NCBI GenBank assembly: GCA_009360345.1
Contig: SPDP01000007.1
Coordinates: forward strand, 55,796-119,795
DNA: 64,000 bases
Source: Alcaligenaceae bacterium SAGV5
GTDB lineage: Bacteria; Pseudomonadota; Gammaproteobacteria; Burkholderiales; Burkholderiaceae_B
Reading direction: 5' to 3'
Both the position numbers and the translations under genes were made by a program. The notes under the pieces are model-generated. The model made no database searches. It was not told where the DNA came from and saw only the letters and a list, made by a program, of their open reading frames with translations. This document shows, in pieces, positions 44,016 to 52,556 of this stretch (its first letter is position 1; every line of letters begins with the position of its first letter).

Positions 44016-44051
44016 ACCATTCCCCGCAGGAATCGATCCATCAAAATTATC

Positions 44052-44063
44052 GAATAGATATTC
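44052..44063. promoter_or_regulatory. Inverted repeat GAATA-GA-TATTC in the divergent gap
   Basis: Perfect 5-base arms in a short AT-rich stretch (AAATTATCGAATAGATATTCATATTAC) between the LysR and dehydrogenase starts. Probably the LysR operator overlapping the promoter; based on symmetry and location only. Confidence 0.45.
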
Positions 44064-44123
44064 ATATTACGCTCGGATGTAATGGCGCGAAAGCTCAGCC
44101 CGAGCCGCATCGAGAAGCGCCCC

Positions 44124-45125
44124 ATGCCCCCTACCGTTTTCGTCACCGACACCACCCTGAGCCCGGCCGGACGGCGGGTCCTCGATCAGGCGGGGTGCCG
44201 CGTCCTGTTCATGACCCGCGCCGGCAGCGTCGAGGAAGTCGAGGCCGTGCTGGCGCGCGAACCCGTGGACGCGGTGATATCGCGCACCGTCGATCTGCCG
44301 GCCGGCGCGATCGCGGCCTGCCCCACGCTGAAGGTCGTGTCCAAGCATGGCGTGGGTGTGAGCAACATCGACGTGCCGGCCTGCACGTCACGCGGCATCC
44401 CGGTGATGGTGACGCCCGGCGCCAATGCCCGGTCGGTGGCCGAACTGGCGCTGGGCCTGATGCTGGCGGCCGCGCGCGGCATCGCGCACATGGACGCCGA
44501 GATGCGCGCCGGGCGCTGGACCCGGCTGCGGACCGGCATCGAGTTGCGTGGCCGGACCCTGGGCCTGGTCGGATACGGGCAGGTCGCCCGCCTGGTCGCC
44601 GCCTACGGGTCGGCCCTGGGCATGCGCGTGCTGGCCTACGACCCGCATGTCCGGCCGGCACCGGGGGACGCCACCGAAATGCGATCCGATCTGGAAGGAC
44701 TCCTGCGGGCATCGGACGTGCTCAGCCTGCATGTTCCGCTGACCCCGGCGACGCGCGCCCTCATCGGCGCCGAGCAACTGGCCCTGCTTCCCGAGGGCGC
44801 GATCCTGGTCAACACGGCGCGCGGCGAAGTCGTGGACGAGACGGCCCTGGCGGACGCGCTGGCCCACGGCCGCCTGCACGCCGCCGGCCTGGACACCCTG
44901 GCCGTCGAACCGATGACGCGGGACAACCCGCTGCGGCGCCTGCCCAACGTGGTGCTGACGCCCCACGTCGGCGCCTCGACCCAGGCGGCGCTGGCCGCCA
45001 TGGCGCAGGGCGCGGCACGCAACGTCCTGGACTACCTCAGCCGGGGCATCCTGCCCGAGGGCTGCGTCGTGAACATCGACGATCTGTCGAACATCCACCA
45101 AGGAGACAAGCATGTCCGGCAATAA
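44124..45125 (+). CDS. D-isomer 2-hydroxyacid dehydrogenase
   Basis: NAD(P)-dependent dehydrogenase of 333 residues that interconverts 2-keto acids and D-2-hydroxy acids. I prefer the start at 44124 (MPPTVFVTDTTLSPAG); an in-frame ATG at 44082 would add 14 basic residues. Cofactor motif RTLGLVGYGQVARLVAAYGSALGMRVLAYDP, and catalytic arginine in NTARGEVVDE, glutamate in TLAVEPM, histidine in TPHVGAST. Resembles phosphoglycerate-dehydrogenase-like members. Its 3' end overlaps the RraA-like gene by 14 bases. First gene of the LysR-controlled cluster. Confidence 0.88.
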   Translation: MPPTVFVTDTTLSPAGRRVLDQAGCRVLFMTRAGSVEEVEAVLAREPVDAVISRTVDLPAGAIAACPTLKVVSKHGVGVSNIDVPACTSRGIPVMVTPGANARSVAELALGLMLAAARGIAHMDAEMRAGRWTRLRTGIELRGRTLGLVGYGQVARLVAAYGSALGMRVLAYDPHVRPAPGDATEMRSDLEGLLRASDVLSLHVPLTPATRALIGAEQLALLPEGAILVNTARGEVVDETALADALAHGRLHAAGLDTLAVEPMTRDNPLRRLPNVVLTPHVGASTQAALAAMAQGAARNVLDYLSRGILPEGCVVNIDDLSNIHQGDKHVRQ

Positions 45126-45804
45126 GACCTGGCCGCCCGGCTACGGCATCGAGGAAATGCCGCGCCACCTGGACCCGGAGCTGATCGCCCGCTTTTCCGG
45201 CGTTCCGGTCGCCGTGGCCGGCGACTGCATGGGACGCTCGCTGGGCGCCATGGGCCTGAAGGCCTATCACGAGAACCTGCGCCTGGGCCTCTGCGGTCCC
45301 GCGCTGACCGTGCAGGTGCGCCCCGGCGACAACCTGATGATCCACAAGGCCCTGATGATGGCCCGGCCCGGCGACATCATCGTGGTCGACGGCGGCGGCG
45401 ACCTGACCCAGGCCTTGATCGGCGGCCTGATGCGCACGACTGCCCTGGCCCGCCGGATCGGCGGCTTCGTCATCGACGGTGCCATCCGCGACCTGGTCGA
45501 GTGGGCGGACGGACGCCTGCCCGTGTATGCCCGGGGACATACCCATCGCGGTCCCAGCAAGGAAGGCCCGGGCCGCATCAACGTCCCCATCGCCTGCGCC
45601 GGCCTGTCGGTCCTGCCCGGCGACCTGGTCATGGGCGACGCCGACGGGGTCATCAGTGTTCCCGCCCACGAAGTGGAGGCGCTGTTGCCTCGCGTGCAGG
45701 CGCATCTGCGGCGCGAAGAGGCCATCCGGCACGCCAACGAGCATGGCACCTCGGATCCCGAACGATTCGACGCCGTCCTGCGAGCCAAGGGCCTGCCCGT
45801 GTAG
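45112..45804 (+). CDS. RraA-family aldolase/decarboxylase (HMG/CHA aldolase-like)
   Basis: Protein of 230 residues with AAGGAGACAAGC before the start. The RraA/CHA-aldolase fold is seen in AVAGDCMGRSLGAMGLK, GPALTVQVRPGDNLMIHKALMMARPGDIIVVDGGGDLTQALIGGLM, and the divalent-metal and pyruvate site FVIDGAIRDLVEW. Related enzymes cleave 4-carboxy-4-hydroxy-2-oxoadipate or 4-hydroxy-4-methyl-2-oxoglutarate to pyruvate and a keto acid, or decarboxylate oxaloacetate. The metabolic neighbours (CoA-transferase, citryl-CoA lyase, dehydrogenase) support an aldolase role over RNase E inhibition. Confidence 0.87.
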   Translation: MSGNKTWPPGYGIEEMPRHLDPELIARFSGVPVAVAGDCMGRSLGAMGLKAYHENLRLGLCGPALTVQVRPGDNLMIHKALMMARPGDIIVVDGGGDLTQALIGGLMRTTALARRIGGFVIDGAIRDLVEWADGRLPVYARGHTHRGPSKEGPGRINVPIACAGLSVLPGDLVMGDADGVISVPAHEVEALLPRVQAHLRREEAIRHANEHGTSDPERFDAVLRAKGLPV

Positions 45805-45843
45805 CGCCGGCCTTTCCCATCCGAACAATACGAGGAGACAAAC

Positions 45844-46824
45844 ATGAACCGCTATCGACAATACGCCGCCACGACCACCCTGGCCCTGTGCGCGCTGGCG
45901 GCGGGATCCGCCGCGCACGCCGCCGACGCCTACCCCAACCAGCTCCTGAAGCTGCTCGTGCCCTTCCCGCCTGGCGGCGGCACCGACACCATGGCCCGCT
46001 TCGTCGCCGCCGCCCTGACGGAAAAATACAAGTGGAACGTCATCGTGGAGAACCGCCCCGGCGCCGGTGGCATGGTCGGCCTGGGCGCGCTGGCGCGAGC
46101 GCCCGCCAACGGCTACAACCTGGCCCTGGGGCAGACCTCCAACCTGTCCATCAATCCCTACCTGTACGCCAACGTTTCCTACAACGTCGCCAAGGACTTC
46201 GCCCCCGTCGTATCGGTGGCATCCCAGCCCATGGTCCTGGTGGTCAGCGCCGACAGGCCGTACAAGTCGGTGGCCGACCTGGTGAAATTCGCCAAGGCGC
46301 ATCCCGGCAAGCTGTCGGTGGGCAACGCCGGCACCGGCACGGTGGGCGACATCACCGGCCGCTACTTCGCCCACGAGGCCGGCATCGACGTCCTGCACGT
46401 GCCCTACAAGGGCGCGGCGCCCGCCATGAACGACCTGCTGGGCGGCCAGGTGGACATCTTCTTCGCCTCGACGCCCGCGGCCATGTCCCAGGTCGACAAC
46501 CCCAAGGTGCGGATGCTGGCCATCACCACGCTCAAGCCCATCCCGCAGTTGCCCAATGTCCCGCCGCTGGCCGATACCCTGCCGGGCTTCGAGGCCGCCT
46601 CCAAGACCGGCCTGCTGATGCCGGCCGGCACGCCGCAGGCCGCCATCGACGCCGTCAACAAGGCGGTGAACGAGGTGCTCAAGAGCCAGGACCTGCAACG
46701 CAAGATCATGGACGAAGGCAACGTGGTGCTGGGAGGAACGGTGCAGGAATTCACCGACACCATCGCCGGCGATTCCGCCAAATGGTCCGGGATCATCAAG
46801 GACGCCAACATCCAGATCAAGTGA
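45844..46824 (+). CDS. Bug-family periplasmic solute-binding protein
   Basis: TctC-like receptor of 326 residues with GAGGAGACAAAC before the start and a signal peptide ending near AAHAAD. Family segments: AYPNQLLKLLVPFPPGGGTDTMARFVA, VIVENRPGAGGMVGLGALARAPANGYNLALG, VLHVPYKGAAPAMNDLLGGQV and VPPLADTLPGFEAASKTGLLMPAGT. It sits in the middle of the organic-acid cluster, so a tricarboxylate or hydroxylated dicarboxylate is a sensible guess for the ligand. No permease genes adjoin it. Confidence 0.92.
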   Translation: MNRYRQYAATTTLALCALAAGSAAHAADAYPNQLLKLLVPFPPGGGTDTMARFVAAALTEKYKWNVIVENRPGAGGMVGLGALARAPANGYNLALGQTSNLSINPYLYANVSYNVAKDFAPVVSVASQPMVLVVSADRPYKSVADLVKFAKAHPGKLSVGNAGTGTVGDITGRYFAHEAGIDVLHVPYKGAAPAMNDLLGGQVDIFFASTPAAMSQVDNPKVRMLAITTLKPIPQLPNVPPLADTLPGFEAASKTGLLMPAGTPQAAIDAVNKAVNEVLKSQDLQRKIMDEGNVVLGGTVQEFTDTIAGDSAKWSGIIKDANIQIK

Positions 46825-46831
46825 CACACCC

Positions 46832-48031
46832 ATGAGCAAGCCCCTGCAATCCCTGCGCGTCCTCGACCTGACCAACGTGCTGGCGGGACCGTTCTGCTGC
46901 CAGCAGCTGGCGCTGATGGGCGCGGACGTCATCAAGGTGGAGGTGCCCGGTTCCGGCGACCTCGCCCGCCAGCTCGGGGCCGACCCCGGGCTCAACCGGC
47001 GCGGCATGGGCCTGTCCTTCCTGGCCCAGAACGCGGGCAAGCGCTCGATCACCGTCAACCTGAAGCACCGGCGGGGCAAGGAGGCCTTCCTGCGGCTGGT
47101 GGCGACCGCCGACGTCGTGGTGGAGAACTTTCGCCCCGGCGTCATGGACCGCCTGGGCCTGGGCTACGAGGTCCTGCGCCGCCACCGGCCGCGCCTGGTC
47201 TATTGCGCCATCTCCGGCTTCGGACAGGACGGCCCGCTGAGCGCCCTGCCCGCCTACGACCAGATCATCCAGGGCATGTCCGGCACGATGAGCATCACGG
47301 GCGACGCGCGCACCGCGCCCTATCGCGTCGGCTACCCCATCGGCGACACCATAGGCGGCATGACGGCGGCCTTCGCGATCGCCGCCGAGCTGGCCGACCG
47401 CACCCGCACCGAGGCGCGCTTCATCGACGTATCCATGCTGGAGTCGGTCATCTCGACCATGGGATGGGTGGTGTCCAACTACCTGAACACCGGGCACCGG
47501 CCCCGCCCGCTGGGCAACGAGAACTTCACCGCCAGCCCCTCGGGCACCTTCAGGACGGGCCGTGGACTGCTGAACATCGCCGCCAACAAGCAGGAACAAT
47601 TCGAGGCCCTGTGCCAGGCCGTGGGCCGGCCCGAACTGGCGCGCGACAGCCGCTACGCCGACCGGCAGGCGCGCCTGGCCCATCGCGATCAACTCAAGGC
47701 GGAACTGGAACAGGCCCTGGCCGCCCGCCCGGCGGACGACTGGTGGCCCCTGCTGGCCGAGCGGGGCATACCCGCCGGGCCCGTCTACCAGGTGGACGAG
47801 ATACTGGCGCATCCGCAGATACGCGACCGCGGCCTGATCGGCCGCTTCACGCAAGTGCCCGGCGCCGGACGCGACATCGCGGTCGTGCGCGGGGGATACA
47901 AGGTCGACGGGCAGCCACCGGCGGTCGATGCGCCGCCGCCCGAACTGGGTCAGGACACCGTGGCGCTGCTGACGCAACTGGGCTATACGGACGACGAGAT
48001 CGCCGTGCTGAAAACCGAGGGGGCGATATGA
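46832..48031 (+). CDS. CaiB/BaiF (class III) CoA-transferase
   Basis: Enzyme of 399 residues that moves CoA between carboxylates through an aspartyl anhydride. Family segments: LRVLDLTNVLAGPFCCQQLALMGADVIKVE, FLAQNAGKRSITVNLKHRRGKE, VVENFRPGVMDRLGLGYEVLRR, SGFGQDGPLSALPAYDQIIQGMSG and the catalytic aspartate in YPIGDTIGGMTAAF. It starts seven bases after the Bug gene and its stop overlaps the citryl-CoA lyase start (ATGA). The coupling suggests that it makes the CoA ester which the lyase then splits. Confidence 0.92.
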   Translation: MSKPLQSLRVLDLTNVLAGPFCCQQLALMGADVIKVEVPGSGDLARQLGADPGLNRRGMGLSFLAQNAGKRSITVNLKHRRGKEAFLRLVATADVVVENFRPGVMDRLGLGYEVLRRHRPRLVYCAISGFGQDGPLSALPAYDQIIQGMSGTMSITGDARTAPYRVGYPIGDTIGGMTAAFAIAAELADRTRTEARFIDVSMLESVISTMGWVVSNYLNTGHRPRPLGNENFTASPSGTFRTGRGLLNIAANKQEQFEALCQAVGRPELARDSRYADRQARLAHRDQLKAELEQALAARPADDWWPLLAERGIPAGPVYQVDEILAHPQIRDRGLIGRFTQVPGAGRDIAVVRGGYKVDGQPPAVDAPPPELGQDTVALLTQLGYTDDEIAVLKTEGAI

Positions 48032-48906
48032 ACGATCACGCCGGCAACGAAGAACAGGCCTGCGGCCAGTGGTGGCGCACCGGCATCATCGACATGCGGC
48101 CCGGCAGCATCCGCTATCGCGGCTATGCCGTGCAGGACCTGATCGGCAACCTGGGCTTCGCGGAAATGATCTGGCTGATGCTGCGCGGCGAACTGCCCGC
48201 GGCCGGGCAAGGCGCCCTGCTGGACGCGGCGCTGATGGCGGCGGTGGACCACGGCCCGCAGGCGCCCAGCATCGCCATCTCGCGGATGGCGATGACCTGC
48301 GGGGTCGGGCTCAACAACGCCATGGGCTCGGCCGTCAACGTGCTGGGCGACGTGCACGGCGGCGCGGGCGAACAGGCGGTCGGACTGTACGGCGACATCG
48401 CGCGGCGGCTCGAGGCCGGCGCGGACCTCGCCAGCGCCGTGCGCACCGGCCTGGACGACTGTATCGCGCGCCGCGGCAAATACGTGCCGGGATTCGGCCA
48501 TCGCTTCCACCCGATCGATCCGCGTGCCGTCCGCTTGATGGCGCTGCTGGACGAGGCCGTGGGGCAAGGCGTGGTGCCGGGCCGCCACCTCGCCATCGCG
48601 CGGGCGGTGGAGTCCGAACTCCAGGCGCGCAAGGGGCGCCGTCTTCCCATGAACATCGACGGCGCCACCGCGGCCGTCTATGCCGAGCTGGGCTTTCCGG
48701 CGGAACTCGCGCGCGGCCTGTTCTGCCTGTCCCGTTCGGTGGGCATCCTGGCCCATGCCTGGGAACAGCACGAGCAGGGCGGACGCAACAAGGGGCCCAT
48801 CCCCCGGCAGTTCCTGCCGGTGTACGAAGGCCACCCGCCGCGCGAACTGCCGCCCGACCGTGCCGGTCAGGGCTCGCGCACGCCGACGGGCGCGCCCGCC
48901 AGGTAG
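48028..48906 (+). CDS. Citryl-CoA lyase / citrate-synthase-family enzyme
   Basis: Protein of 292 residues, shorter than true citrate synthase and matching the single-domain citryl-CoA lyase type that splits citryl-CoA (or a related acyl-CoA) to acetyl-CoA and an oxo acid. Visible are RGYAVQDLIGNLGFAEMIWLMLRGELP, the first catalytic histidine in NVLGDVHGGAGEQA, the second in VPGFGHRFHPIDPRA, and IDGATAAVYAELGFP near the third. Translationally coupled to the CoA-transferase. Its 3' end overlaps the opposing dehydrogenase fragment by 40 bases. Confidence 0.88.
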   Translation: MNDHAGNEEQACGQWWRTGIIDMRPGSIRYRGYAVQDLIGNLGFAEMIWLMLRGELPAAGQGALLDAALMAAVDHGPQAPSIAISRMAMTCGVGLNNAMGSAVNVLGDVHGGAGEQAVGLYGDIARRLEAGADLASAVRTGLDDCIARRGKYVPGFGHRFHPIDPRAVRLMALLDEAVGQGVVPGRHLAIARAVESELQARKGRRLPMNIDGATAAVYAELGFPAELARGLFCLSRSVGILAHAWEQHEQGGRNKGPIPRQFLPVYEGHPPRELPPDRAGQGSRTPTGAPAR

Positions 48907-49358
48907 GCCTGCACGCCCGCCACGCTGGCCTGGTAGAAGCCGGCGATCGTCTCGCGCGTGGCGTAGCCCAGGTGCGGCGTCAGCACGACATTGTCCAGCC
49001 GGGTCAGCGGGTGGCCGGCCGGCAGCGGCTCGGTCTCGAAGACGTCCAGCCCCGCGCCGCCCAGCCGCCCCAGCGTCAATGCCTCGACCAGCGCCGCCTC
49101 GTCCACGATCGGCCCCCGGGCGGTGTTGACCAGCAGCGCATCGGGTTTCATCAACGCGAGTTCGCGCCGTCCGACCAGATGGCGGGACCGCTCGCTCAAG
49201 ACGACATGGATGCTGAGCACGTCCGATTGCGCGAAAAGCACGTCCTTGTCCACCCGCTGGACCTGGAACGCGGCAGCGGCCTCGTCGGTCAGGTTCGGAC
49301 TCCAGGCCACGACCCGCATGCCGAAGGCCTGGCCGATGGCGGCCATGCGCTGACCCCC
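48867..49358 (-). pseudogene. D-isomer 2-hydroxyacid dehydrogenase, 5' half missing at assembly junction
   Basis: C-terminal half of a hydroxyacid dehydrogenase, about 163 residues. Present are the end of the cofactor fold (MAAIGQAFGMRVVAWSPNL), the DVLSIHVVLSERSRHLVG segment, the catalytic arginine in NTARGPIVDEAAL, glutamate in FETEPL and histidine in TPHLGYAT. The N-terminal substrate domain is cut off at about 49,358, where a run of C and then adapter sequence begin. It is not a genuine pseudogene in all likelihood: the missing part is probably elsewhere in the genome. Converges with citryl-CoA lyase. Confidence 0.85.
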
Positions 49359-49360
49359 CC

Positions 49361-49390
49361 CTGTTTCTTATACACATCTCCGAGCCCACG
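49361..49390. other. Sequencing-library adapter (Tn5 mosaic end plus Nextera tail)
   Basis: Bases 49361-49379 read CTGTTTCTTATACACATCT, the 19-base Tn5 mosaic end with one mismatch (T for C at position 5), followed at once by CCGAGCCCACG, the tail of the Nextera read-2 adapter. A 30-base match cannot be chance. In translation it yields the familiar artefact peptides LYTSPSPR and SEMCIR. Both flanking genes stop exactly here, so two unrelated fragments were joined. Confidence 0.97.
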
Positions 49391-51404
49391 CGCCCACCCA
49401 GCCCGTGACGTCGCCCAGCGGCGTACCGACCCAGGCGCCGGGCACATAGCCGCCCTGGCCGTCCGGCACCCACTGCACGCCCGCCCTCGGGCCATCGCCA
49501 TACACGCCGGCCGCGCGGCGGTCGATGACGATCTTCTTTCCGCGCAGCCACGAGTCGCGCAGCAAGGGCGAATCGCGCAACTCGTTGATGCGCAGCTCGG
49601 CCTCGATGAAGTTGCGCGACATCGCCACCTCGACCTCCTGCAGGCCCGCCACGCTGAGGAACGCGTCCTGGTCCAGGTAGATGCGGCTGCCGTCGGGCGC
49701 GGTGCCGGGCAGGTCCGACTCCTGGATCGTGAAGGCGCTGGCGGCCGATTGCAGGTCGATGATGCCGGCCGGCACGCGCACGGTGGCCTGCGACTGCACA
49801 TCGACCAGCTTGCCGTACAGGCGAACGCTGCCGGGCGCATACCGGGTTGCCAGCGCCGACGTCTCGATCTCCTCGGTGTCGGCGGCATCCGGCATGACCA
49901 CCGTCACGCTGCCCGGGGCAAGCGTCAGTGTGCCCGACGACCAGTTGCGCAATTGCTTGACGCTGTCGGCGAAGGCGTGCGTGCCCTGTCCCCAGGCGCG
50001 CAGCAAGATCGAGCCATTGCGGTTGTTCAACGCCGTCGTGGCCGACAATACGCCACGCTGTTCGACATTCATCGACTGCATCGTGATGTTGCCGCGCGCC
50101 GACTCGGCGACTCCCGTGTTCACCGCCTCGTAGCCGATCTCGGCGGCGCGGGCATCCATGATGGCGATGACCTCGCCCGCCGCCGCCGCGCCGCTGCCCA
50201 GGCCGTATACGCCCTCGCGAATCTGGTGGTAGCTGAAATGCTTGGGCGCGGGCGCGGCGACCGCCACGTCCAGCCCTCGCACCTCGGGCGGCCCGCTCAG
50301 GCTGGTCTGGTTCTCCGCCGTCTTCAGGAAGACGTTCTCGCCAGCCGCCATGATGATCTGGCCCTCGGGCGCGGACAGGTGGCCGGCGTTGCGCACCTTG
50401 GGCGCGAACAGCATCAGCTTGCCCCCGGCATCCACGTCGAGACGGGCCCCCGCCTGCACCTCCACGGCGCCGGGTGCCGCGCCGGGCGTGTACCGCTCCG
50501 GGCCGAACAGAGGCAGGTAGGTCTCGCCATAGTCGCCGAAGGTCGGGATGGCGTAGTCGGTGCCTGCCTGCCCCGGATAGTACGAAGGCGAATTGATTCC
50601 CTTGTTGAACTGCGCATCGGTCAATCTCAGGCTGGAGGCCACCAGGCTGCGCGTATCGACCTGGCTGCTGCCGGTGAAGACGATGCCGTTGCGGTTGACG
50701 ATGTAGACCGCGCCGTCGGCCTGGATCCGGCCGGCGATCTGGCTCGGACGGCCGGACGGATCGTTGACCCGGTTCAGCGCGATCCAGTGGTTGCTGCCAT
50801 CGGCGGTGTTGGTGCCCGCACGCTGGTCGAAGTTCACCGTGGTGTCGCGACCGACATGGAACGTCTCCCAATTGAGTATCGCCTTCTCGGCGGTCTGCTC
50901 GATCGTCACGGTGGTCTTGCCGCCACCGCTGGACTGTACCGGCGCCTTGGCGTGCAGCCAGCCCGCCGTCAGGGAATTCGTATCGACCTGCAGGCCACCT
51001 TCGGCCAGGCCATCCGGTATCGGCGACTGCCCGTTCCGAGCTGCCAGCCGCGCGGCCGCCTGGGCCGCCTGATGGGCAGCGATGGACTGTGCCGCCTGGT
51101 TCAGGTTGCGGATGGAGCGCTGGACCTGCTCGTTGGCCCGGACCTGGTAGCCCGCCGGATCGGTCAACAAAGACGCGGGCCGGCCATCGGGCAGGCGCCC
51201 GGTCGCCGCGGCGGTGTTCTGCGCGGCGCCTTTGGCGCTGAACCAGGCCGCACTGAAAGCCTGCTGCGCCTGGGCGCCCGTGGCCAGGCCCCCTGTCGCC
51301 AGCATCAGCGCCAGCGCGCGCGCCACGGGGGCCAGGCACAGTCCGGCGCCGAAGAGGTCGGCATGGGCGGCACGGGAAACTGTGGCGCGTACGCGTTTTT
51401 CCAT
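49391..51404 (-). CDS. TpsA filamentous-haemagglutinin-like exoprotein, 3' end missing at assembly junction
   Basis: Large secreted protein; the first 670 or so residues are present and the reading frame then closes inside adapter sequence. Long signal region (MEKRVRATVSRAAHADL... ending ATGAQAQ), an alanine/glutamine-rich helical stretch to about residue 125, then the TPS secretion domain (about 140-400: TVTIEQTAEKAILNWETFHVG, WIALNRVNDPSGRPSQIAGRI, motif NRNGIVFTGSSQ in place of NPNGI). Later segments are repeat-poor beta-helix. Last gene of the signalling-TPS operon, 86 bases after the fecR-like gene; the dedicated TpsB is the first gene, 10 kb away. Real length unknown, probably far greater. 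Confidence 0.88.
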
Positions 51405-51419
51405 CTGAATCTCTCGCTC

Positions 51420-51440
51420 GAGTAACGAAGTCTGTTACTC
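51420..51440 (-). promoter_or_regulatory. Inverted repeat GAGTAAC-N7-GTTACTC before tpsA
   Basis: Seven-base perfect arms and a seven-base loop, 16 bases upstream of the tpsA start and 51 bases after the fecR-like stop. As RNA it would form a hairpin close to the ribosome site (GAGCGAGAG); as DNA it would suit a dimeric regulator. Role unknown. Confidence 0.45.
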
Positions 51441-51490
51441 ATAGAGACGCGCACCGCCCGACGAATCCCCGAATTAAATTTCGGTGTCGT

Positions 51491-52492
51491 TCAGCTCAGG
51501 AGGACAATCCCGCCGGGCAACGCACGCGCGGTCAATGCGAACGAATGCTGGATCTGCAGCAATGCGGCATCCAGCGCCTTGATCGAAAACCGGCCGCTGA
51601 CCGCACTGTCGTCCAGGCCGCCGGCCAACAGCACGACGCGGCCGGCGCGGTAGCGATTGATCTCGGCGATGACATCGGCGAGCCGGTCCCGCCGGAATAC
51701 GAGCATGCCCTGCCGCCAGGCGAGAGCATCCTCGCGCGTGACGGGTGCGATATCCGCCAATTGCCGGCCGTCGTACGAGACCTGCTGGCGGGCCGCCAGC
51801 ACGCGTACCCCGGCCGGGTGCTCGACGCGCACCGTGCCGGCCAGGCAGGTCACGCACGAGCGTCCTTCCGTAAGCTTGACCTGGAAGCTGCCGGCGCGGC
51901 CCACGCTGGTGCCGGCCCCGGCCCGCACCAGGAACGGCGCGCCCGCCGCGTCCAGGTCGACGGCTATTTCGCCTTCGAGCACTTCCATGCCTGCGGGCTG
52001 CCCCCCGGCCGCCTGCCGGCGAACCCGGGTCCGCGTGTTCAACACGATATCGACGTGGTCGGCCACCGCGACGTGCCGCTGCTCGCCCGGCCCGGTATCG
52101 AAATCCGCGCCCCACTGGTCCATGGCCGGCCACAGGCCGAATGGCGGCTGGACCACGACGGCAACCGCCCCGGCCACCGCGCCCGCAGCCACGCCGAAGA
52201 ACGCCCGGCGGCCCGCCGGCGTGGCCGCCGCCCGTGGCCTGCCGCGGCGTCCGCCAAGCGCGGCATCCCCGGCAAGTACCTGCCCGATCGCCGGTCTCAT
52301 CAGTTGCCACTCGCGCCGGGCTTGGGCGAAAGCCTCCCCATGCCGGTCACTGCTACACCTCCAGCGGTTGAAGGCAAGCGCGTCCCACTGGCTGACCTGC
52401 CCGGACATGAGCAGGCGCACCCAGGCCCGCGCTTGCTTGCGCAGCATCTCGTCGGATTCGGGCCCCGCGGGGGGCGCAGGCAAGACCGTCAT
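51491..52492 (-). CDS. FecR-family anti-sigma / sigma regulator
   Basis: Inner-membrane regulator of 333 residues. N-terminal cytoplasmic anti-sigma part (about 15-60: LRKQARAWVRLLMSGQVSQWDALAFNRWR), a transmembrane helix near 94-114 (RRAFFGVAAGAVAGAVAVVV), periplasmic FecR domain (about 125-235: GEQRHVAVADHVDIVLNTRTRV, MEVLEGEIAVDL) and a C-terminal STN-like part (LADVIAEINRYRAG...RFSIKALDAALLQI). It would hold the ECF sigma encoded 64 bases upstream until signalled by the STN protein. This order, sigma then FecR, is that of iron-type cell-surface signalling. Confidence 0.93.
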   Translation of the reverse strand: MTVLPAPPAGPESDEMLRKQARAWVRLLMSGQVSQWDALAFNRWRCSSDRHGEAFAQARREWQLMRPAIGQVLAGDAALGGRRGRPRAAATPAGRRAFFGVAAGAVAGAVAVVVQPPFGLWPAMDQWGADFDTGPGEQRHVAVADHVDIVLNTRTRVRRQAAGGQPAGMEVLEGEIAVDLDAAGAPFLVRAGAGTSVGRAGSFQVKLTEGRSCVTCLAGTVRVEHPAGVRVLAARQQVSYDGRQLADIAPVTREDALAWRQGMLVFRRDRLADVIAEINRYRAGRVVLLAGGLDDSAVSGRFSIKALDAALLQIQHSFALTARALPGGIVLLS

Positions 52493-52556
52493 CGGCTCGA
52501 CCTTTCCAGGCTGGTAATGAAGAGACGTACCGGCACCGCCAGATCCCCAAGATTTT

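Noticed and set aside
45112..45804. RNase E inhibitor RraA proper
   Set aside because: The neighbours are all organic-acid enzymes and a receptor, and the protein is longer than E. coli RraA; an aldolase-type role is more likely.
49361..49390. A genuine Tn5 or IS50 end in the genome
   Set aside because: The mosaic end is followed by the Nextera adapter tail, not by IS50 sequence, and there is no transposase gene or 9-base target duplication.
47983..51425. Long open frames on both strands running through the citryl-CoA lyase, dehydrogenase and second tpsA
   Set aside because: They cross the adapter and contain its artefact peptides (SEMCIR, LYTSPSPR), so they cannot be real proteins.
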